A stretch of 64,000 nucleotides of DNA from Oceanirhabdus seepicola. Lineage in GTDB: Bacteria > Bacillota > Clostridia > Clostridiales > Clostridiaceae. The stretch's first letter is position 1. The number at the start of each line of letters is the position of its first letter. Below are positions 9,301-17,227 of this stretch, piece after piece. Both the position numbers and the translations under genes were made by a program. The DNA lies in NCBI RefSeq assembly GCF_023684385.1, contig NZ_JAGSOJ010000001.1:682001-746000 (forward strand), read 5' to 3'. The notes under the pieces were generated by a model, which did not search any database, was not told the origin of the DNA, and saw nothing but the letters and a program-made list of their open reading frames with translations.

Positions 9301-9771
9301 GCTATGTAAAACTTCTTTTTCTCCTTTTGCCTCTAGGAATTCTATTATTGTTTTGTCATCTATAGTGTTATCTGCATACTTGAGCTGTTTTCTTATAACA
9401 TTTTCAAAACTAATATCAAAAGTTTTTGTATACTCCTTAACAGACCAATTTAATTTATTTATATTCTCCTCAAGATATATTTCTGTTAATATATCTTTTC
9501 CTATTATTTTAACCAAAAGACTTACCCATCTTTTATAAATCTCTATTTGCTTTTCATTATACTCAATTTCAAAAAAATCAATTGCTAAATAACCTATTAC
9601 ATTAAAACTTCCCTCGTACCTTATGTCTCTCATTTTTAAATTCGGTAACTTATTAGGAATGTTTCCTTCTCCTTTTAATAGATAATTATTCAATTCTTCT
9701 TTATTTGTATTCTTAAAAAAAATAAAATCAATAAACTCTTCTACCATATTTTCTATAGTTTCTTTTGTCAT
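6325..9771 (-). CDS. DUF4132 domain protein with long helical-repeat region
   Basis: 1148 residues. The first ~850 residues are alpha-helical and HEAT-like, with many short hydrophobic repeats. The last ~250 residues carry the DUF4132 pattern: MNRLGRTFVWGIY, then GLIHPLEL, then QPFPQLTR, and a final acidic and aromatic segment. The family includes E. coli YehI/MolR; its biochemical role is not established. WGR domains often precede it but none is visible here. The gene stands alone: a terminator separates it from the small gene upstream. The ATG at 9771 has a GGGG-containing site (AGAGGGGATTCC). Confidence 0.8.
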   Translation of the reverse strand: MTKETIENMVEEFIDFIFFKNTNKEELNNYLLKGEGNIPNKLPNLKMRDIRYEGSFNVIGYLAIDFFEIEYNEKQIEIYKRWVSLLVKIIGKDILTEIYLEENINKLNWSVKEYTKTFDISFENVIRKQLKYADNTIDDKTIIEFLEAKGEKEVLHSLFKGNFSSMEMTHRINFASVILPFVEDKNKEEVLKFIKDNINTVLVENISSHKYRSHDTKKTDKEAIPTLENYFEHRNLKETVDILRTELHQKYGKYSILKNDKIKILLISVLKVIKIDSDLKYIIDLFQGVSPLGFLDLVDDVYDGKFDNLDQYKTCKKKFMEFYIEEKCFIAYGLNYVDNSFYEPKELIMEIIKYEGKNIKEAIDYVPYKLAGKICSLCLDLNEDEFYLNYARNAFYKTFKDYLASNCHYTKEYFRYYIWFLKDNEISDVLKKIDKNLSQGTIHNLTIAFLYIFDCKDNVQLFVKLLMNLDVNLKKFACTFAFYAEDKENSLRPVLVELLKYHNLKPNKKNEVDAQKTVNIFQWVKSENIEAKLNLLDVVFKEEELEVSHLRGALMFFKDKSKQVREFCAEKFSEILDSMFKCYLDEFKDLLNDSKEDIRLLAVKVLSNYLEIEEVKSMLEDRFKVETGLKTRNTIMELLNLDPSKLYVDENGEFDLIAYFQSLKIKKSQNVVDFSILPKVRLKGKEEYLSDEILNYFVKAYLNSSELKLVKDAAIVSNALNSEDLVKFSNGIYFKYLEQGIDSKRKGLILLAAVHGDFNTIENLNKLIFELASNSKHKLAQYTVKALVLNGSSHAFTIVNSIKNKYKYKSVKESAREAFQLAAKEFNMNIADLEDKIVPNLGFEGICYKEYDYGNRIIKVYLSNKLELEVENEKRKMLKNLPKASKDDIEERVEKAKVDFKNLKKELKNVKKLQVERLEEALLSFRTWDTESWKELFFKNPIMNRLGRTFVWGIYEGENLKEGFIYDEDIFGIDYDEIVLEEDMKIGLIHPLELEKEKLNLWKEILEENEVVQPFPQLTRTIYTALEDKEIIDEFKEIKINDAKLIKRFTDMGWFKGSVTDGGCYYEYYREWEELGIGVEITVDDYLDFYEVGYKDIAIESLEFYKAGTIERGSYVYDEVDKERRIHPKNISKRVYSEVIYSVYKALM

Positions 9772-9791
9772 GGAATCCCCTCTTCTAAAAA

Positions 9792-9817
9792 AAGCTACTA
9801 CTTTTCAGTAATAGCTT
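9792..9817 (-). terminator. Terminator after the small membrane-tail gene
   Basis: AAGCTACTAC/GTAATAGCTT stem (one mismatch), 6-nt loop, followed on the minus strand by a T run. It separates the gene at 9833-10201 from the DUF4132 gene. Confidence 0.65.
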
Positions 9818-9832
9818 CTTTAAACTTTTAAA

Positions 9833-10201
9833 CTATTTACTTTTTTTACTAGCTAAAGCGGCTGCTGTTATTCCAGCTGCAACTACTCCAACTCCACTAA
9901 TTGCAGCACCTGCAACCTTTGCTGTTTTCTTTATTCTACTTCTCTTGATCATGAATTCCTCATCTACAATTTCTTCTATATACTGTCTTGGAATTTTTAT
10001 TTCTTTCTCTTCTACCTCTACAACAAAGTATTGAGGTATATATTCTACTTCATCTATTATTTTTTTATCTTGTAAAAATTTCTTAATTTCCTTTAAATCA
10101 AATTCAATTTCTTCACCATTATATTCCCAATATATATATCTACCTTTGTTTTTTATTTCATCAACTTTTTCAACAACTTTTTCTATTGTTTTTGTTTTCA
10201 T
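9833..10201 (-). CDS. Small protein with charged coiled region and C-terminal hydrophobic helix
   Basis: 122 residues from the ATG at 10201 (GGGGTGG five nt upstream). Residues 1-90 are very rich in Glu, Lys and Ile/Val, predicted alternating helix and strand. The end holds KVAGAAISGVGVVAAGITAA, a single Gly/Ala-rich membrane helix, followed by a Lys/Ser tail. This suggests a tail-anchored membrane protein. I do not recognise the family. It has its own terminator. Confidence 0.65.
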   Translation of the reverse strand: MKTKTIEKVVEKVDEIKNKGRYIYWEYNGEEIEFDLKEIKKFLQDKKIIDEVEYIPQYFVVEVEEKEIKIPRQYIEEIVDEEFMIKRSRIKKTAKVAGAAISGVGVVAAGITAAALASKKSK

Positions 10202-10391
10202 ATCTTCCACCCCTAGCATATTTTTCTATTGTTACTATATTTATATTAACGTTCATTTTAATAAACTCTTTATATATTTATTATTAACTTATTGTGAATT
10301 TGTAACCAAATAGCTTTAATTCCTTAACAAAACATAATCTATTTATAATCATGCTCTTTTCTAGCGCTTTAATACTTATTACAAAAAATAA

Positions 10392-10421
10392 CTGCACTAA
10401 AATCTAATTATTTTAGTGCAG
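10392..10421 (-). terminator. Terminator of the secreted PepSY-like gene
   Basis: Perfect 12-bp stem (CTGCACTAAAAT and complement) with loop CTAATT, followed on the minus strand by TTATTTTTTG. Confidence 0.85.
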
Positions 10422-10437
10422 CCTATTGTATTATTTT

Positions 10438-11109
10438 TTATCCAAGTGTGCCACTATCTCTGTAATCTGTGTTTTCTACACATTTCCTTGCATCACTTTC
10501 ACTCTTATATGTAAAACCTCTTACTTTCTTTGTACCAGAATCTACAGAAATAAGTATCCCCTTATCTTCTCCATATTTATATACCACACCACATGTATCA
10601 GGGCCGATTGTTGCTTCTCCTAAAAACTCTAATTCATTTATATTATCTATTAATTTCTTTTCCTTTACAAAATCAAATGCTATTTTTTTAGCTTCTTCTA
10701 AATCAATTAAATCAACTTTTTTCCAATCTGTTCCTGTATCCATTCCTAACTCAAAGATTTCTCCATCTTCTGCTATATTACAATACCAACCTTTTTCACC
10801 ATTTTCCCAACCTATTGTATAATAGTCTTTTCCATGACTATTCCACTCAACATCTGCTTTAATTAACTGTACAATTTCTTCTGAACCATTAACATCTATC
10901 TTTTCATTAAAATATTTTTCCAAAGCCTTAAGTACTATTTCTTTAAGTTTATCTTCTTTATCCTTATTGTCACTTACTTGAATACTAACCTTCTCAGTCA
11001 TTAATTTATTCTTTGATATTGTATTTTTTGATATCTCCGCATAAGCTTTGCCTGCTCCAACACTTATTACTGCTAATAAAGCTAATGCTACCAATTTTTT
11101 TGATTTCAT
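10438..11109 (-). CDS. Secreted PepSY-like protein under two-component control
   Basis: 223 residues from the ATG at 11109 (GGAGGAAAA upstream). Signal peptide: MKSKK, then a hydrophobic stretch ending GKAYA, with cleavage before Glu. The mature part contains two alpha/beta units; the second (EEAKKIAFDFVKEKKLIDNI) resembles a PepSY repeat and matches the same region of the lipoprotein at 11377-12051, so the two are distant paralogues. No catalytic motif. Its promoter (11156-11208) has the same layout as that of the paralogue, and both lie next to the sensor kinase. Likely a wall or membrane-surface factor that feeds back on the kinase; this is inference. Confidence 0.7.
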   Translation of the reverse strand: MKSKKLVALALLAVISVGAGKAYAEISKNTISKNKLMTEKVSIQVSDNKDKEDKLKEIVLKALEKYFNEKIDVNGSEEIVQLIKADVEWNSHGKDYYTIGWENGEKGWYCNIAEDGEIFELGMDTGTDWKKVDLIDLEEAKKIAFDFVKEKKLIDNINELEFLGEATIGPDTCGVVYKYGEDKGILISVDSGTKKVRGFTYKSESDARKCVENTDYRDSGTLG

Positions 11110-11155
11110 AATATTTTCCTCCATTAATTTTATTTAGTATCTTTAAGACAATTAG

Positions 11156-11208
11156 AGTATATAACGAGGAGTTATCGTAATCATCATATCATTGTAACAA
11201 AGTTGTAA
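11156..11208 (-). promoter_or_regulatory. Response-regulator-type promoter, copy 1
   Basis: On the minus strand: two TTACAA boxes 11 bp apart (complement TTGTAA at 11192 and 11203), a poor -35 (ATGATT, 11184-11179), 17-nt spacer, good -10 TATACT (11161-11156). A weak -35 with phased boxes just upstream is what an activator of the OmpR family would use. Confidence 0.65.
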
Positions 11209-11338
11209 AATCTTATTATATCCTATTTTTATTCTTTAGAAATTCAACTGGACAATTTCGCACAAACATGTAACCTATTGATATAAACACGATTGTATGT
11301 AATAGTTTCTTTAAGAAATTTTTACTTTCCTAAAGAGC

Positions 11339-11375
11339 AAACACACGAACAAGTAAAATACAAGTTCGTGTGTTT
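11339..11375 (-). terminator. Terminator of the PepSY-like lipoprotein gene
   Basis: Perfect 12-bp stem (AAACACACGAAC and complement, 11339-11350 and 11364-11375), 13-nt loop, directly after the stop at 11377. Confidence 0.8.
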
Positions 11376-11376
11376 C

Positions 11377-12051
11377 TTAGTCTTCCATAGTAATAGGTTG
11401 TTGGAAATCAAATAAACCAACTATGCAATCAACTTTATCTACTCTGATTACTAAAGAACCATTTTCAGCTTTAAATCTATAGAAATAATGAGGCTCTTTC
11501 TTATTGAATTCCTTTTCCTCATCAGTTAAATCATCTATAAATTCTATTTTATCAACATCTAATAAATTATGTTCTTTAATAAAATCAATGGCTATACTTT
11601 TTCCTTTTTCAACATCAAAATGATTGTAGTCTTTAGCTTCTTTTACAAAAAGACAACCCATAGATTTAATTTCACCAGTTATACCATTTATTGTTGCACG
11701 ATATTTAGAATATTCATCATAATCTGTTTGCACTAATTCATATGATTCTACATTGAAAGTTTTGGTTTCATATTTAGAAGAAAGATGAGCTTCATAAACT
11801 TGAAAATCTTCCTTTTTAAATTCTTCATCAAAATATTTTTTAAATCCATCAATTGCTATTTTCAAAGAACTTTCTTCTGTAATTTCTTCTTTCATATTTT
11901 TATTGCTCTCTAAATAGCTTACATCAACTTTAATTTCTTTTTTTGATGATTCATTGTTTAAAATATTTTCTTTAGTATTTCCACATCCTACAAATATTCC
12001 TGCGGATAATACACCTACAAATGCTATAGTTAATATTTTTCTTAAGTTCAT
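11377..12051 (-). CDS. PepSY-like lipoprotein under two-component control
   Basis: 224 residues. The signal peptide ends in a lipobox (GIFVGCG, Cys at 23), so it should be anchored to the outer face of the membrane. The mature chain has a 30-residue charged linker and two PepSY-like alpha/beta units, including YRATINGITGEIKSMG and GKSIAIDFIKEHNLLD. It matches the secreted protein at 10438-11109 in its last unit. Its promoter (12141-12193) copies the layout of that gene's promoter. It sits directly behind the histidine kinase gene, with no other gene between. PepSY domains often inhibit proteases or sense wall state; the role here is not proven. Confidence 0.72.
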   Translation of the reverse strand: MNLRKILTIAFVGVLSAGIFVGCGNTKENILNNESSKKEIKVDVSYLESNKNMKEEITEESSLKIAIDGFKKYFDEEFKKEDFQVYEAHLSSKYETKTFNVESYELVQTDYDEYSKYRATINGITGEIKSMGCLFVKEAKDYNHFDVEKGKSIAIDFIKEHNLLDVDKIEFIDDLTDEEKEFNKKEPHYFYRFKAENGSLVIRVDKVDCIVGLFDFQQPITMED

Positions 12052-12140
12052 ATAAAATCCTCCTAAAGTATTATAAATTTTATAATTAAATTTTTTTACC
12101 CTTTACCATTGCTTTTTCTGTAGTTCTTTAACCCAGGGAA

Positions 12141-12193
12141 AGTATACACTAAAAAGTTATAATAATCATCAAATAGTTGTAACAAAGTTGTAA
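12141..12193 (-). promoter_or_regulatory. Response-regulator-type promoter, copy 2
   Basis: Same geometry as copy 1: TTACAA boxes (TTGTAA at 12177 and 12188), ATGATT (12169-12164), TATACT (12146-12141). The offsets between the elements are identical to those at 11156-11208, and TAATCATCA plus TTGTAACAAAGTTGTAAAA is conserved. Confidence 0.65.
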
Positions 12194-12196
12194 AAC

Positions 12197-13606
12197 TTAA
12201 TTAAATATTACTTTTATTGACGTGCCCTGATTTAACTCACTGTCGATTTTCAATTCAGCCCCATGAATCTTGGCTATCTCAGCACAAATAGAAAGACCAA
12301 GTCCAGCACCATTATTGGCTCTTGTTCTTGATTTATCAACCATATAAAAAGCTTCAAAAACTTTAGGTAAATCCTCTTTTGTAATTCCTATACCTTCATC
12401 TTTTATCTCAATAACAATTTTCTTTTCAATATTTTTATACACATTCAAACATATATCACTGCCCTCTTTTGAAGCTTTGATTGAGTTGTCAATCAAATTA
12501 ATGACTAAATTTTTTATTAGATCCTTTTCTATAAAAACTTCGTAATCTTTCGCAGAGATTACTAAATTTATATCTTTATTTTGTAATTTAGGTTTCATAG
12601 CCTCTTTAATATCTAGTAGTACATTCCTAATATTTTCATTTTTCATTTTAAAGTTTTCTTTTTTTAGTAAGGTTAAATCCATCATTTTCCATGATAGTTC
12701 TTCTAATCTTTTTCCTTCTTTAAATATATGATTTAGTCCTTCTATAAAAGTTTCTTGATTATACGAAGTTGAACGAAGAAAATCTGCATAACCAATTATA
12801 GAAGTTAATGGTGTTTTCAATTCATGTGTGAAATTATCAATAAATCTTTGTTTTTCTTCAGCCTTTGTATTTAATTCATTTATTTTTTCATCAATAGCTG
12901 ATGACATCTCATTAAAATTTTCTGCTAAAAGACCTATTTCATCCTTTGAATTGATATGTACTCTTTCTGAGTAGTTCCCCTTTGATATTATTTTTGTTGA
13001 ATTTATTAATTGCTCTATAGGAATTGTTATGTACTTACTTAGCATATACATGCCTATAGCCAAAATGATAGAAATTATAATCTCTAATTCAATAAAAATA
13101 TTATATTGGTTTTGTTTATCTTCATAAACATATGTTACATCTCTTATATATGTAAACTTGAAACTATCACCATTTACATCCACTAAATTTGTAATAAACA
13201 AAAAGGTTTTATCTCCAATATCTCTTATTATATATTTTCTTTTATCCCTAATAGCTGATTTAATCTCTTCTCTTTCTTCATAAATATGAAAATCTAGATT
13301 ACTAAAAACCATTGAATTATCTTCATCTAAAACCTCTAAATACATATTTTTATTATTAAAGCTTTTCAGATAATTTATCATAACATCTTTATTAGAGTCC
13401 GATAAACTATTTGGATTAAGACCACTTGGAAAAATAGTATAGTAGATAATACCTGTATAAATACTATAGTGCTCACTTAACCCCCTATCTATTTCTCTTT
13501 CTAAATTCAAGTTATGACTCTTTTCTATTAAAAAGTACCCCCCTAGATTAAATGCTATTAAGAATAATATCAATGAATATATGAATATTTTTTGCCAAAA
13601 CTTCAT
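12197..13606 (-). CDS. Sensor histidine kinase (HAMP, HisKA, HATPase)
   Basis: 469 residues. Transmembrane helix at 8-28, an extracellular sensor of about 130 residues, a second helix near 170-192, then HAMP. The H-box NFTHELKTPLTSIIGY has phospho-acceptor His261. HATPase boxes follow: NLVINLIDNSIKAS (N), IKDEGIGI (G1), GAGLGLSICAEIAKIHG (G2). The ATG follows the response regulator's TAG directly, with GGAGG inside the end of that gene, so the two are co-translated. It should phosphorylate the regulator at 13607-14260. The two PepSY-like exported proteins downstream are the obvious targets. Confidence 0.92.
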   Translation of the reverse strand: MKFWQKIFIYSLILFLIAFNLGGYFLIEKSHNLNLEREIDRGLSEHYSIYTGIIYYTIFPSGLNPNSLSDSNKDVMINYLKSFNNKNMYLEVLDEDNSMVFSNLDFHIYEEREEIKSAIRDKRKYIIRDIGDKTFLFITNLVDVNGDSFKFTYIRDVTYVYEDKQNQYNIFIELEIIISIILAIGMYMLSKYITIPIEQLINSTKIISKGNYSERVHINSKDEIGLLAENFNEMSSAIDEKINELNTKAEEKQRFIDNFTHELKTPLTSIIGYADFLRSTSYNQETFIEGLNHIFKEGKRLEELSWKMMDLTLLKKENFKMKNENIRNVLLDIKEAMKPKLQNKDINLVISAKDYEVFIEKDLIKNLVINLIDNSIKASKEGSDICLNVYKNIEKKIVIEIKDEGIGITKEDLPKVFEAFYMVDKSRTRANNGAGLGLSICAEIAKIHGAELKIDSELNQGTSIKVIFN

Positions 13607-14260
13607 CTAATCCTCCAATCTATACCCAACCTTGAATATAGTTTTAATATTATCACTTAAATTCAATTTTTTTCTAAGTCTTTGAATATGCATATCAACA
13701 GTTCTTGTTTCTCCTAAATAGTCGTAACCCCATATCTTTTCAAGAATTTTATCTCTAGATAAAGCTATACCTTTATTTTTAACTAAGAGATTTAATAGCT
13801 CAAATTCTTTTAAAGTTAAATCTACAATCTCACCATTATTTTTTACAATTCTTTCTTTTAAGTTTATCTCTAAATTTTTAAAGTATAAAACATCATTTTT
13901 TTTACCATAACGTCTTAAAACCACTTCAACTCTAGCTAAAAGTTCTATTGATTCAAAAGGTTTTACTATATAATCTTCCGCACCCATCTTCAAACCTTTT
14001 ACTTTGTCTGAAACTGAAGCTTTAGCTGTCAAAAAAATTACAGGTATATTTTTATGCTTGATTTGATCAAGCACACTAAACCCATCTAGTTCTGGAAGCA
14101 TAACATCTAAAAGAATTAAGTCAAAATCTTGTTTTTCAATTAGATCTAAAGCTTCTTTCCCATTAAAGGCTTGTCCGGTTTCATAATTAACCATTCTTAA
14201 ATTCAATTTTATCAAATCTGAAATGGATGTATCATCTTCTACTATTAATATTTTATTCAT
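13607..14260 (-). CDS. OmpR/PhoB-family response regulator
   Basis: 217 residues. Receiver domain with acidic pocket VEDD, phospho-acceptor Asp52 in LLDVMLPELDG, Thr (FLTAKA) and Lys (VKPFE) in place. The C-terminal winged helix runs from about 125 (VDLTLKEFELLNLLVKNKG, then RTVDMHIQRLRKKL, ending VGYRLED). Co-transcribed with the kinase at 12197. Upstream, at 14409-14425, there is a pair of TTGTAA-like boxes 11 bp apart like those at its presumed target promoters, so autoregulation is likely. Confidence 0.92.
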   Translation of the reverse strand: MNKILIVEDDTSISDLIKLNLRMVNYETGQAFNGKEALDLIEKQDFDLILLDVMLPELDGFSVLDQIKHKNIPVIFLTAKASVSDKVKGLKMGAEDYIVKPFESIELLARVEVVLRRYGKKNDVLYFKNLEINLKERIVKNNGEIVDLTLKEFELLNLLVKNKGIALSRDKILEKIWGYDYLGETRTVDMHIQRLRKKLNLSDNIKTIFKVGYRLED

Positions 14261-14293
14261 TTGTTACCCTCTCCTTTTAAAGCAGTACAAGGA

Positions 14294-14332
14294 AAGAACC
14301 ACTATTTCACACTCTGATGAATGGTGGTTCTT
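14294..14332. repeat. Inverted repeat in the leader of the response regulator gene
   Basis: AGAACCAC...(8-nt loop)...GTGGTTCTT with small bulges, 34 nt upstream of the response regulator start on the same strand. It could be a late terminator or a leader hairpin; there is no clear U run on the minus strand. Confidence 0.4.
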
Positions 14333-14408
14333 CTTCATAAGAAATTAAATTAATTTTATATGTTTCTTTTAAAATATACAACAAGTATTTATACTAAACC
14401 CATACAAG

Positions 14409-14425
14409 TTGTAAAATAGTTGCAA
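14409..14425 (-). promoter_or_regulatory. Probable response regulator autoregulatory boxes
   Basis: TTGTAA (14409) and TTGCAA (14420), 11 bp apart, the same spacing as the boxes at 11192/11203 and 12177/12188. A -10-like TATATT (14378-14373, minus strand) is at the same offset as in those two promoters, though the -35 differs. Confidence 0.5.
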
Positions 14426-14431
14426 AATAAA

Positions 14432-14463
14432 AATAAACCTTCAATTTTATATGAAGGTTTATT
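14432..14463 (-). terminator. Terminator of the PqqD-like gene
   Basis: Perfect 11-bp stem AATAAACCTTC and complement, 10-nt loop, overlapping the stop codon and followed on the minus strand by TTTTTATTTT. Confidence 0.8.
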
Positions 14464-14812
14464 GTTCTCCTTTTTCAACTGCTATCCAGCCTTTTTTTAG
14501 GAGGTATCTCATATACATAATAAGTCTTTGTTGACTATCTTCAGGAGTGTCACCAAATTTTTCACTCATAATTTTAGCTATTTCATAAATGTTCTTTTTA
14601 CCATCTATTACTTTCCAAACGGCACTACCTCTTTTATCAAGCTCCATATCGCTTACTGTTGATTTCTTGAAAAGCCATCTTACAAACCTTTCAATATCTT
14701 TGTCATGGTGAAAGATTAAATAAACTTTTCCTTTTCTTTCTTCCCAATCTTTATGTTTAATTTTAGGGATATATAATAAAAAATTATCTTCTTTGTTTGT
14801 TTTAGACACCAT
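14459..14812 (-). CDS. PqqD-like (RRE fold) small protein
   Basis: 117 residues from the ATG at 14812 (AAAGGTG six nt upstream); GTG and ATG codons just before it lack spacing. Residues ~58-117 match the PqqD pattern: LDKRGSAVWKVIDGKKNIYE, IAKIMSEKFG, then QRLIMYMRYLLKKGWIAV. PqqD proteins bind precursor peptides for radical-SAM and other RiPP enzymes. No radical-SAM enzyme or precursor gene is seen here; instead the gene follows an OPT peptide transporter, with a weak terminator between. A peptide-binding role coupled to that transporter is a guess. Confidence 0.7.
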   Translation of the reverse strand: MVSKTNKEDNFLLYIPKIKHKDWEERKGKVYLIFHHDKDIERFVRWLFKKSTVSDMELDKRGSAVWKVIDGKKNIYEIAKIMSEKFGDTPEDSQQRLIMYMRYLLKKGWIAVEKGEQ

Positions 14813-14837
14813 AGTCATCACCTTTATAAAAATTTAA

Positions 14838-14862
14838 GATAAGGGTTGCATTAACCCTTATC
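14838..14862 (-). terminator. Hairpin between OPT transporter and PqqD-like gene
   Basis: 10-bp stem GATAAGGGTT/AACCCTTATC, 5-nt loop, then TTAAATTTTT on the minus strand. It ends 26 nt before the PqqD-like start, so it could attenuate rather than fully stop. Confidence 0.6.
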
Positions 14863-14917
14863 TCTTATTATTAATTAAAATATTTTATTTATGCTTAGGC
14901 AAGTTCAAATAAATACC

Positions 14918-16846
14918 TTATAAAGCTTTTTCAGTTACTTTAGTTGAGTATTTGTAAATCCATAATCCTAGTAACATAAATACTCCAGCAGCAACAAAAC
15001 TATTTTGTGCAATAGCTAAATCTTTGAATACTGCAATGTTTATACCTAGTGTTGTGAATGCAGCAATTAAAATACCCATTAAGGCATCTCCAGCAACTAA
15101 ACCTGAAGCAAGTAGAATTCCTTTTTCAACTTGTAATTTTTGCTGTTCTTCTTTCTTCTTGAATTTTTTCTCAACAAATACTCTAACTATACCACCAATT
15201 AAAATACTTGCATTTAAGTGAATTGGTAAGTATAATCCAAGAGCTATTGGAAGAATAGGAAGTTTAGCAAGCTCACAGAATACTGCAATAATAACTCCTA
15301 CAGTAACTAAAGCCCAAGGAAGTTCTCCAGTCATAACTCCTTTAACAACCATAGACATTAATCCTGCCTGTGGTGCTGGAGCAGCAGCTGATCCTATTAC
15401 ATAAACATCGTTAATCATTAAGACAACTCCACCTGCAGCAACAGACGCAATCGCTAATGCAAGATACATTCCAATCTGAACGTTCTTTGGTGTACCACCA
15501 ATAACATAAGTAGTTTTTAAACTTTGAGCTGTTCCACCAGCAACTGCTATAGCAACACATACTATACCACCAACGATGATAGCAGCTAACATACCTTTTT
15601 CACCTATGAAACCACAAGCTTTTAAGATAGATGTAGCAAATAATAATGTTGCAATTGTCATACCAGAAACTGGGTTATTAGATGCACCGATAAGTCCAAC
15701 CATTCTTGCAGATACAACTGAGAAGAAGAATGAGAAAACAATTATCATAATAGCCCCAAAAATTCCAACTTTAACGCTTGCAATAGGTAATACTAAAGTT
15801 AATACGAAAACTAAAATAGCTGATGCAATTACCCAAGTAATAGGTGCATCTAAATTATGTCTTTCCGCAGTACCAGCTTCTCCTCCACCGATACCAGACA
15901 TAGCTGATTTAAATGATTTTATAATAGTTGGAGTAGATTTTGCAAGGCTAATGAATCCACCTGTTGCAACAGCACCTGCTCCAATATATCTAATATATTT
16001 ACTCCATATTTCCCATGCATTCATTTCTGAAATTAACTTTGTAGATGGGAATAATGGAACTGCTAGTCCTGAACCTACGTATTTAATTAAAGGTATAATT
16101 CCAAGCCAAGCTAATAATGAACCAGCAAACATATATACTGATGCTCTTAGTCCAACGATAAATCCTACACCCATTAAAGATGCAACGTTATTAAACCCAA
16201 AGATAGTACCTTGCATTGGCTTTATAACCCATTCAGGTTCTTCAGCTATTAATCTGATTCCACCTGCTAACATCTTGTACATAGCTCCACCAATTAAACC
16301 AAGCATAACTGTTTTGAAACCATCTCCACCTTCACTACCTGAAACAAGCACTTCAGCCGCAGCCATACTTTCAGGATAAGAAAGTTTACCATGTTCTTCT
16401 ACAATTAAGAACTGTCTTAGAGGAGTTACAAAGAATACTCCTAAAAGTCCACCTAAACAAGTTACAATTACGATAGTTTGTAAGTCTAATTTCATACCCC
16501 ATAGGATAATAGCTGGTAATGTGAATATAATACCACCTGAAATAGATTCACCCATGGCAGCCATAGAAGCTATCATGTTTGCTTCTAAAATATTATTTCT
16601 TCTAAAAACAGCTTTTAATAAGCCTGTCCCTAAAATTGCCCCTGGGATACCTGCAGCTATAGTTAATCCAACCTTAATTCCAAGGTAAGTGTTAGCAGCT
16701 GCAAAAATAATTGCGAATAAAACACCAATTGCTAATGAAATTACAGTTGTCTCTGGCATTGCTGTTTTAGAAGAGACAAACGGTACATAATCTTCACCCT
16801 TGCATCCACCGTATGCAGTGTGGGAAAGTTTCTTTTGTTTTTCCAT
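14918..16846 (-). CDS. OPT family oligopeptide transporter
   Basis: 642 residues from the ATG at 16846 (AAGGAGG upstream). At least a dozen hydrophobic segments of 18-25 residues spread over the chain fit the ~16-helix OPT fold. Family landmarks: NTYLGIKVGLTIAAGIPGAI near the N-terminus, then GESISGGIIFTLPAI, and GASNNPVSGMTIATLLFATS in the C-terminal half (the NPVSG segment). OPT proteins take up oligopeptides or metal chelates by proton symport. It is divergent from pepD (17228), which would hydrolyse imported dipeptides, so peptide nutrition is the likely role. Confidence 0.93.
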   Translation of the reverse strand: MEKQKKLSHTAYGGCKGEDYVPFVSSKTAMPETTVISLAIGVLFAIIFAAANTYLGIKVGLTIAAGIPGAILGTGLLKAVFRRNNILEANMIASMAAMGESISGGIIFTLPAIILWGMKLDLQTIVIVTCLGGLLGVFFVTPLRQFLIVEEHGKLSYPESMAAAEVLVSGSEGGDGFKTVMLGLIGGAMYKMLAGGIRLIAEEPEWVIKPMQGTIFGFNNVASLMGVGFIVGLRASVYMFAGSLLAWLGIIPLIKYVGSGLAVPLFPSTKLISEMNAWEIWSKYIRYIGAGAVATGGFISLAKSTPTIIKSFKSAMSGIGGGEAGTAERHNLDAPITWVIASAILVFVLTLVLPIASVKVGIFGAIMIIVFSFFFSVVSARMVGLIGASNNPVSGMTIATLLFATSILKACGFIGEKGMLAAIIVGGIVCVAIAVAGGTAQSLKTTYVIGGTPKNVQIGMYLALAIASVAAGGVVLMINDVYVIGSAAAPAPQAGLMSMVVKGVMTGELPWALVTVGVIIAVFCELAKLPILPIALGLYLPIHLNASILIGGIVRVFVEKKFKKKEEQQKLQVEKGILLASGLVAGDALMGILIAAFTTLGINIAVFKDLAIAQNSFVAAGVFMLLGLWIYKYSTKVTEKAL

Positions 16847-17227
16847 TATGTATTCCTCCTTAGTATAAAATACTGATAATAATGACAAATTCGACAAAAA
16901 CCTTCGTGTTTTTATCTTGCAAAGCCAAGTATACTATATACACAGATAAATATCTACAACTTTTTTCCTTAAAAAATTGTAATTTTTCTAAAACTTTAAT
17001 TATATCAAAATTAATTCAAAACTATTTCATTCAACTATTGACAATATAATAAATTATGTTTAAATAAATAATGTATACTATTGCCATACATTTCAAATTA
17101 ATTTAGTTACATTCAAGATAACTTTTATTATTTTTTTTCGTATATGTGTTGTAATTAAATATTTTTGAAAATCCATATGGGGTAGTGGCATAATAGTTAC
17201 AAAATAAATTTAATAGAGGTGTGAACT
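16847..17227. other. Divergent promoter region of OPT transporter and pepD
   Basis: 381 bp of very AT-rich DNA without a gene. TTGACA at 17038-17043 could be a -35 toward pepD with a poor -10 (TAAATA, 17061). A GGTGTGAA-type binding site precedes pepD. No clear operator was found. Confidence 0.4.

Noticed and set aside
15576..16379. 267-codon open frame on the plus strand
   Set aside because: It is antisense to the OPT transporter, has no ribosome binding site and reads as a Pro/Ile/Asn-rich shadow of membrane helices.
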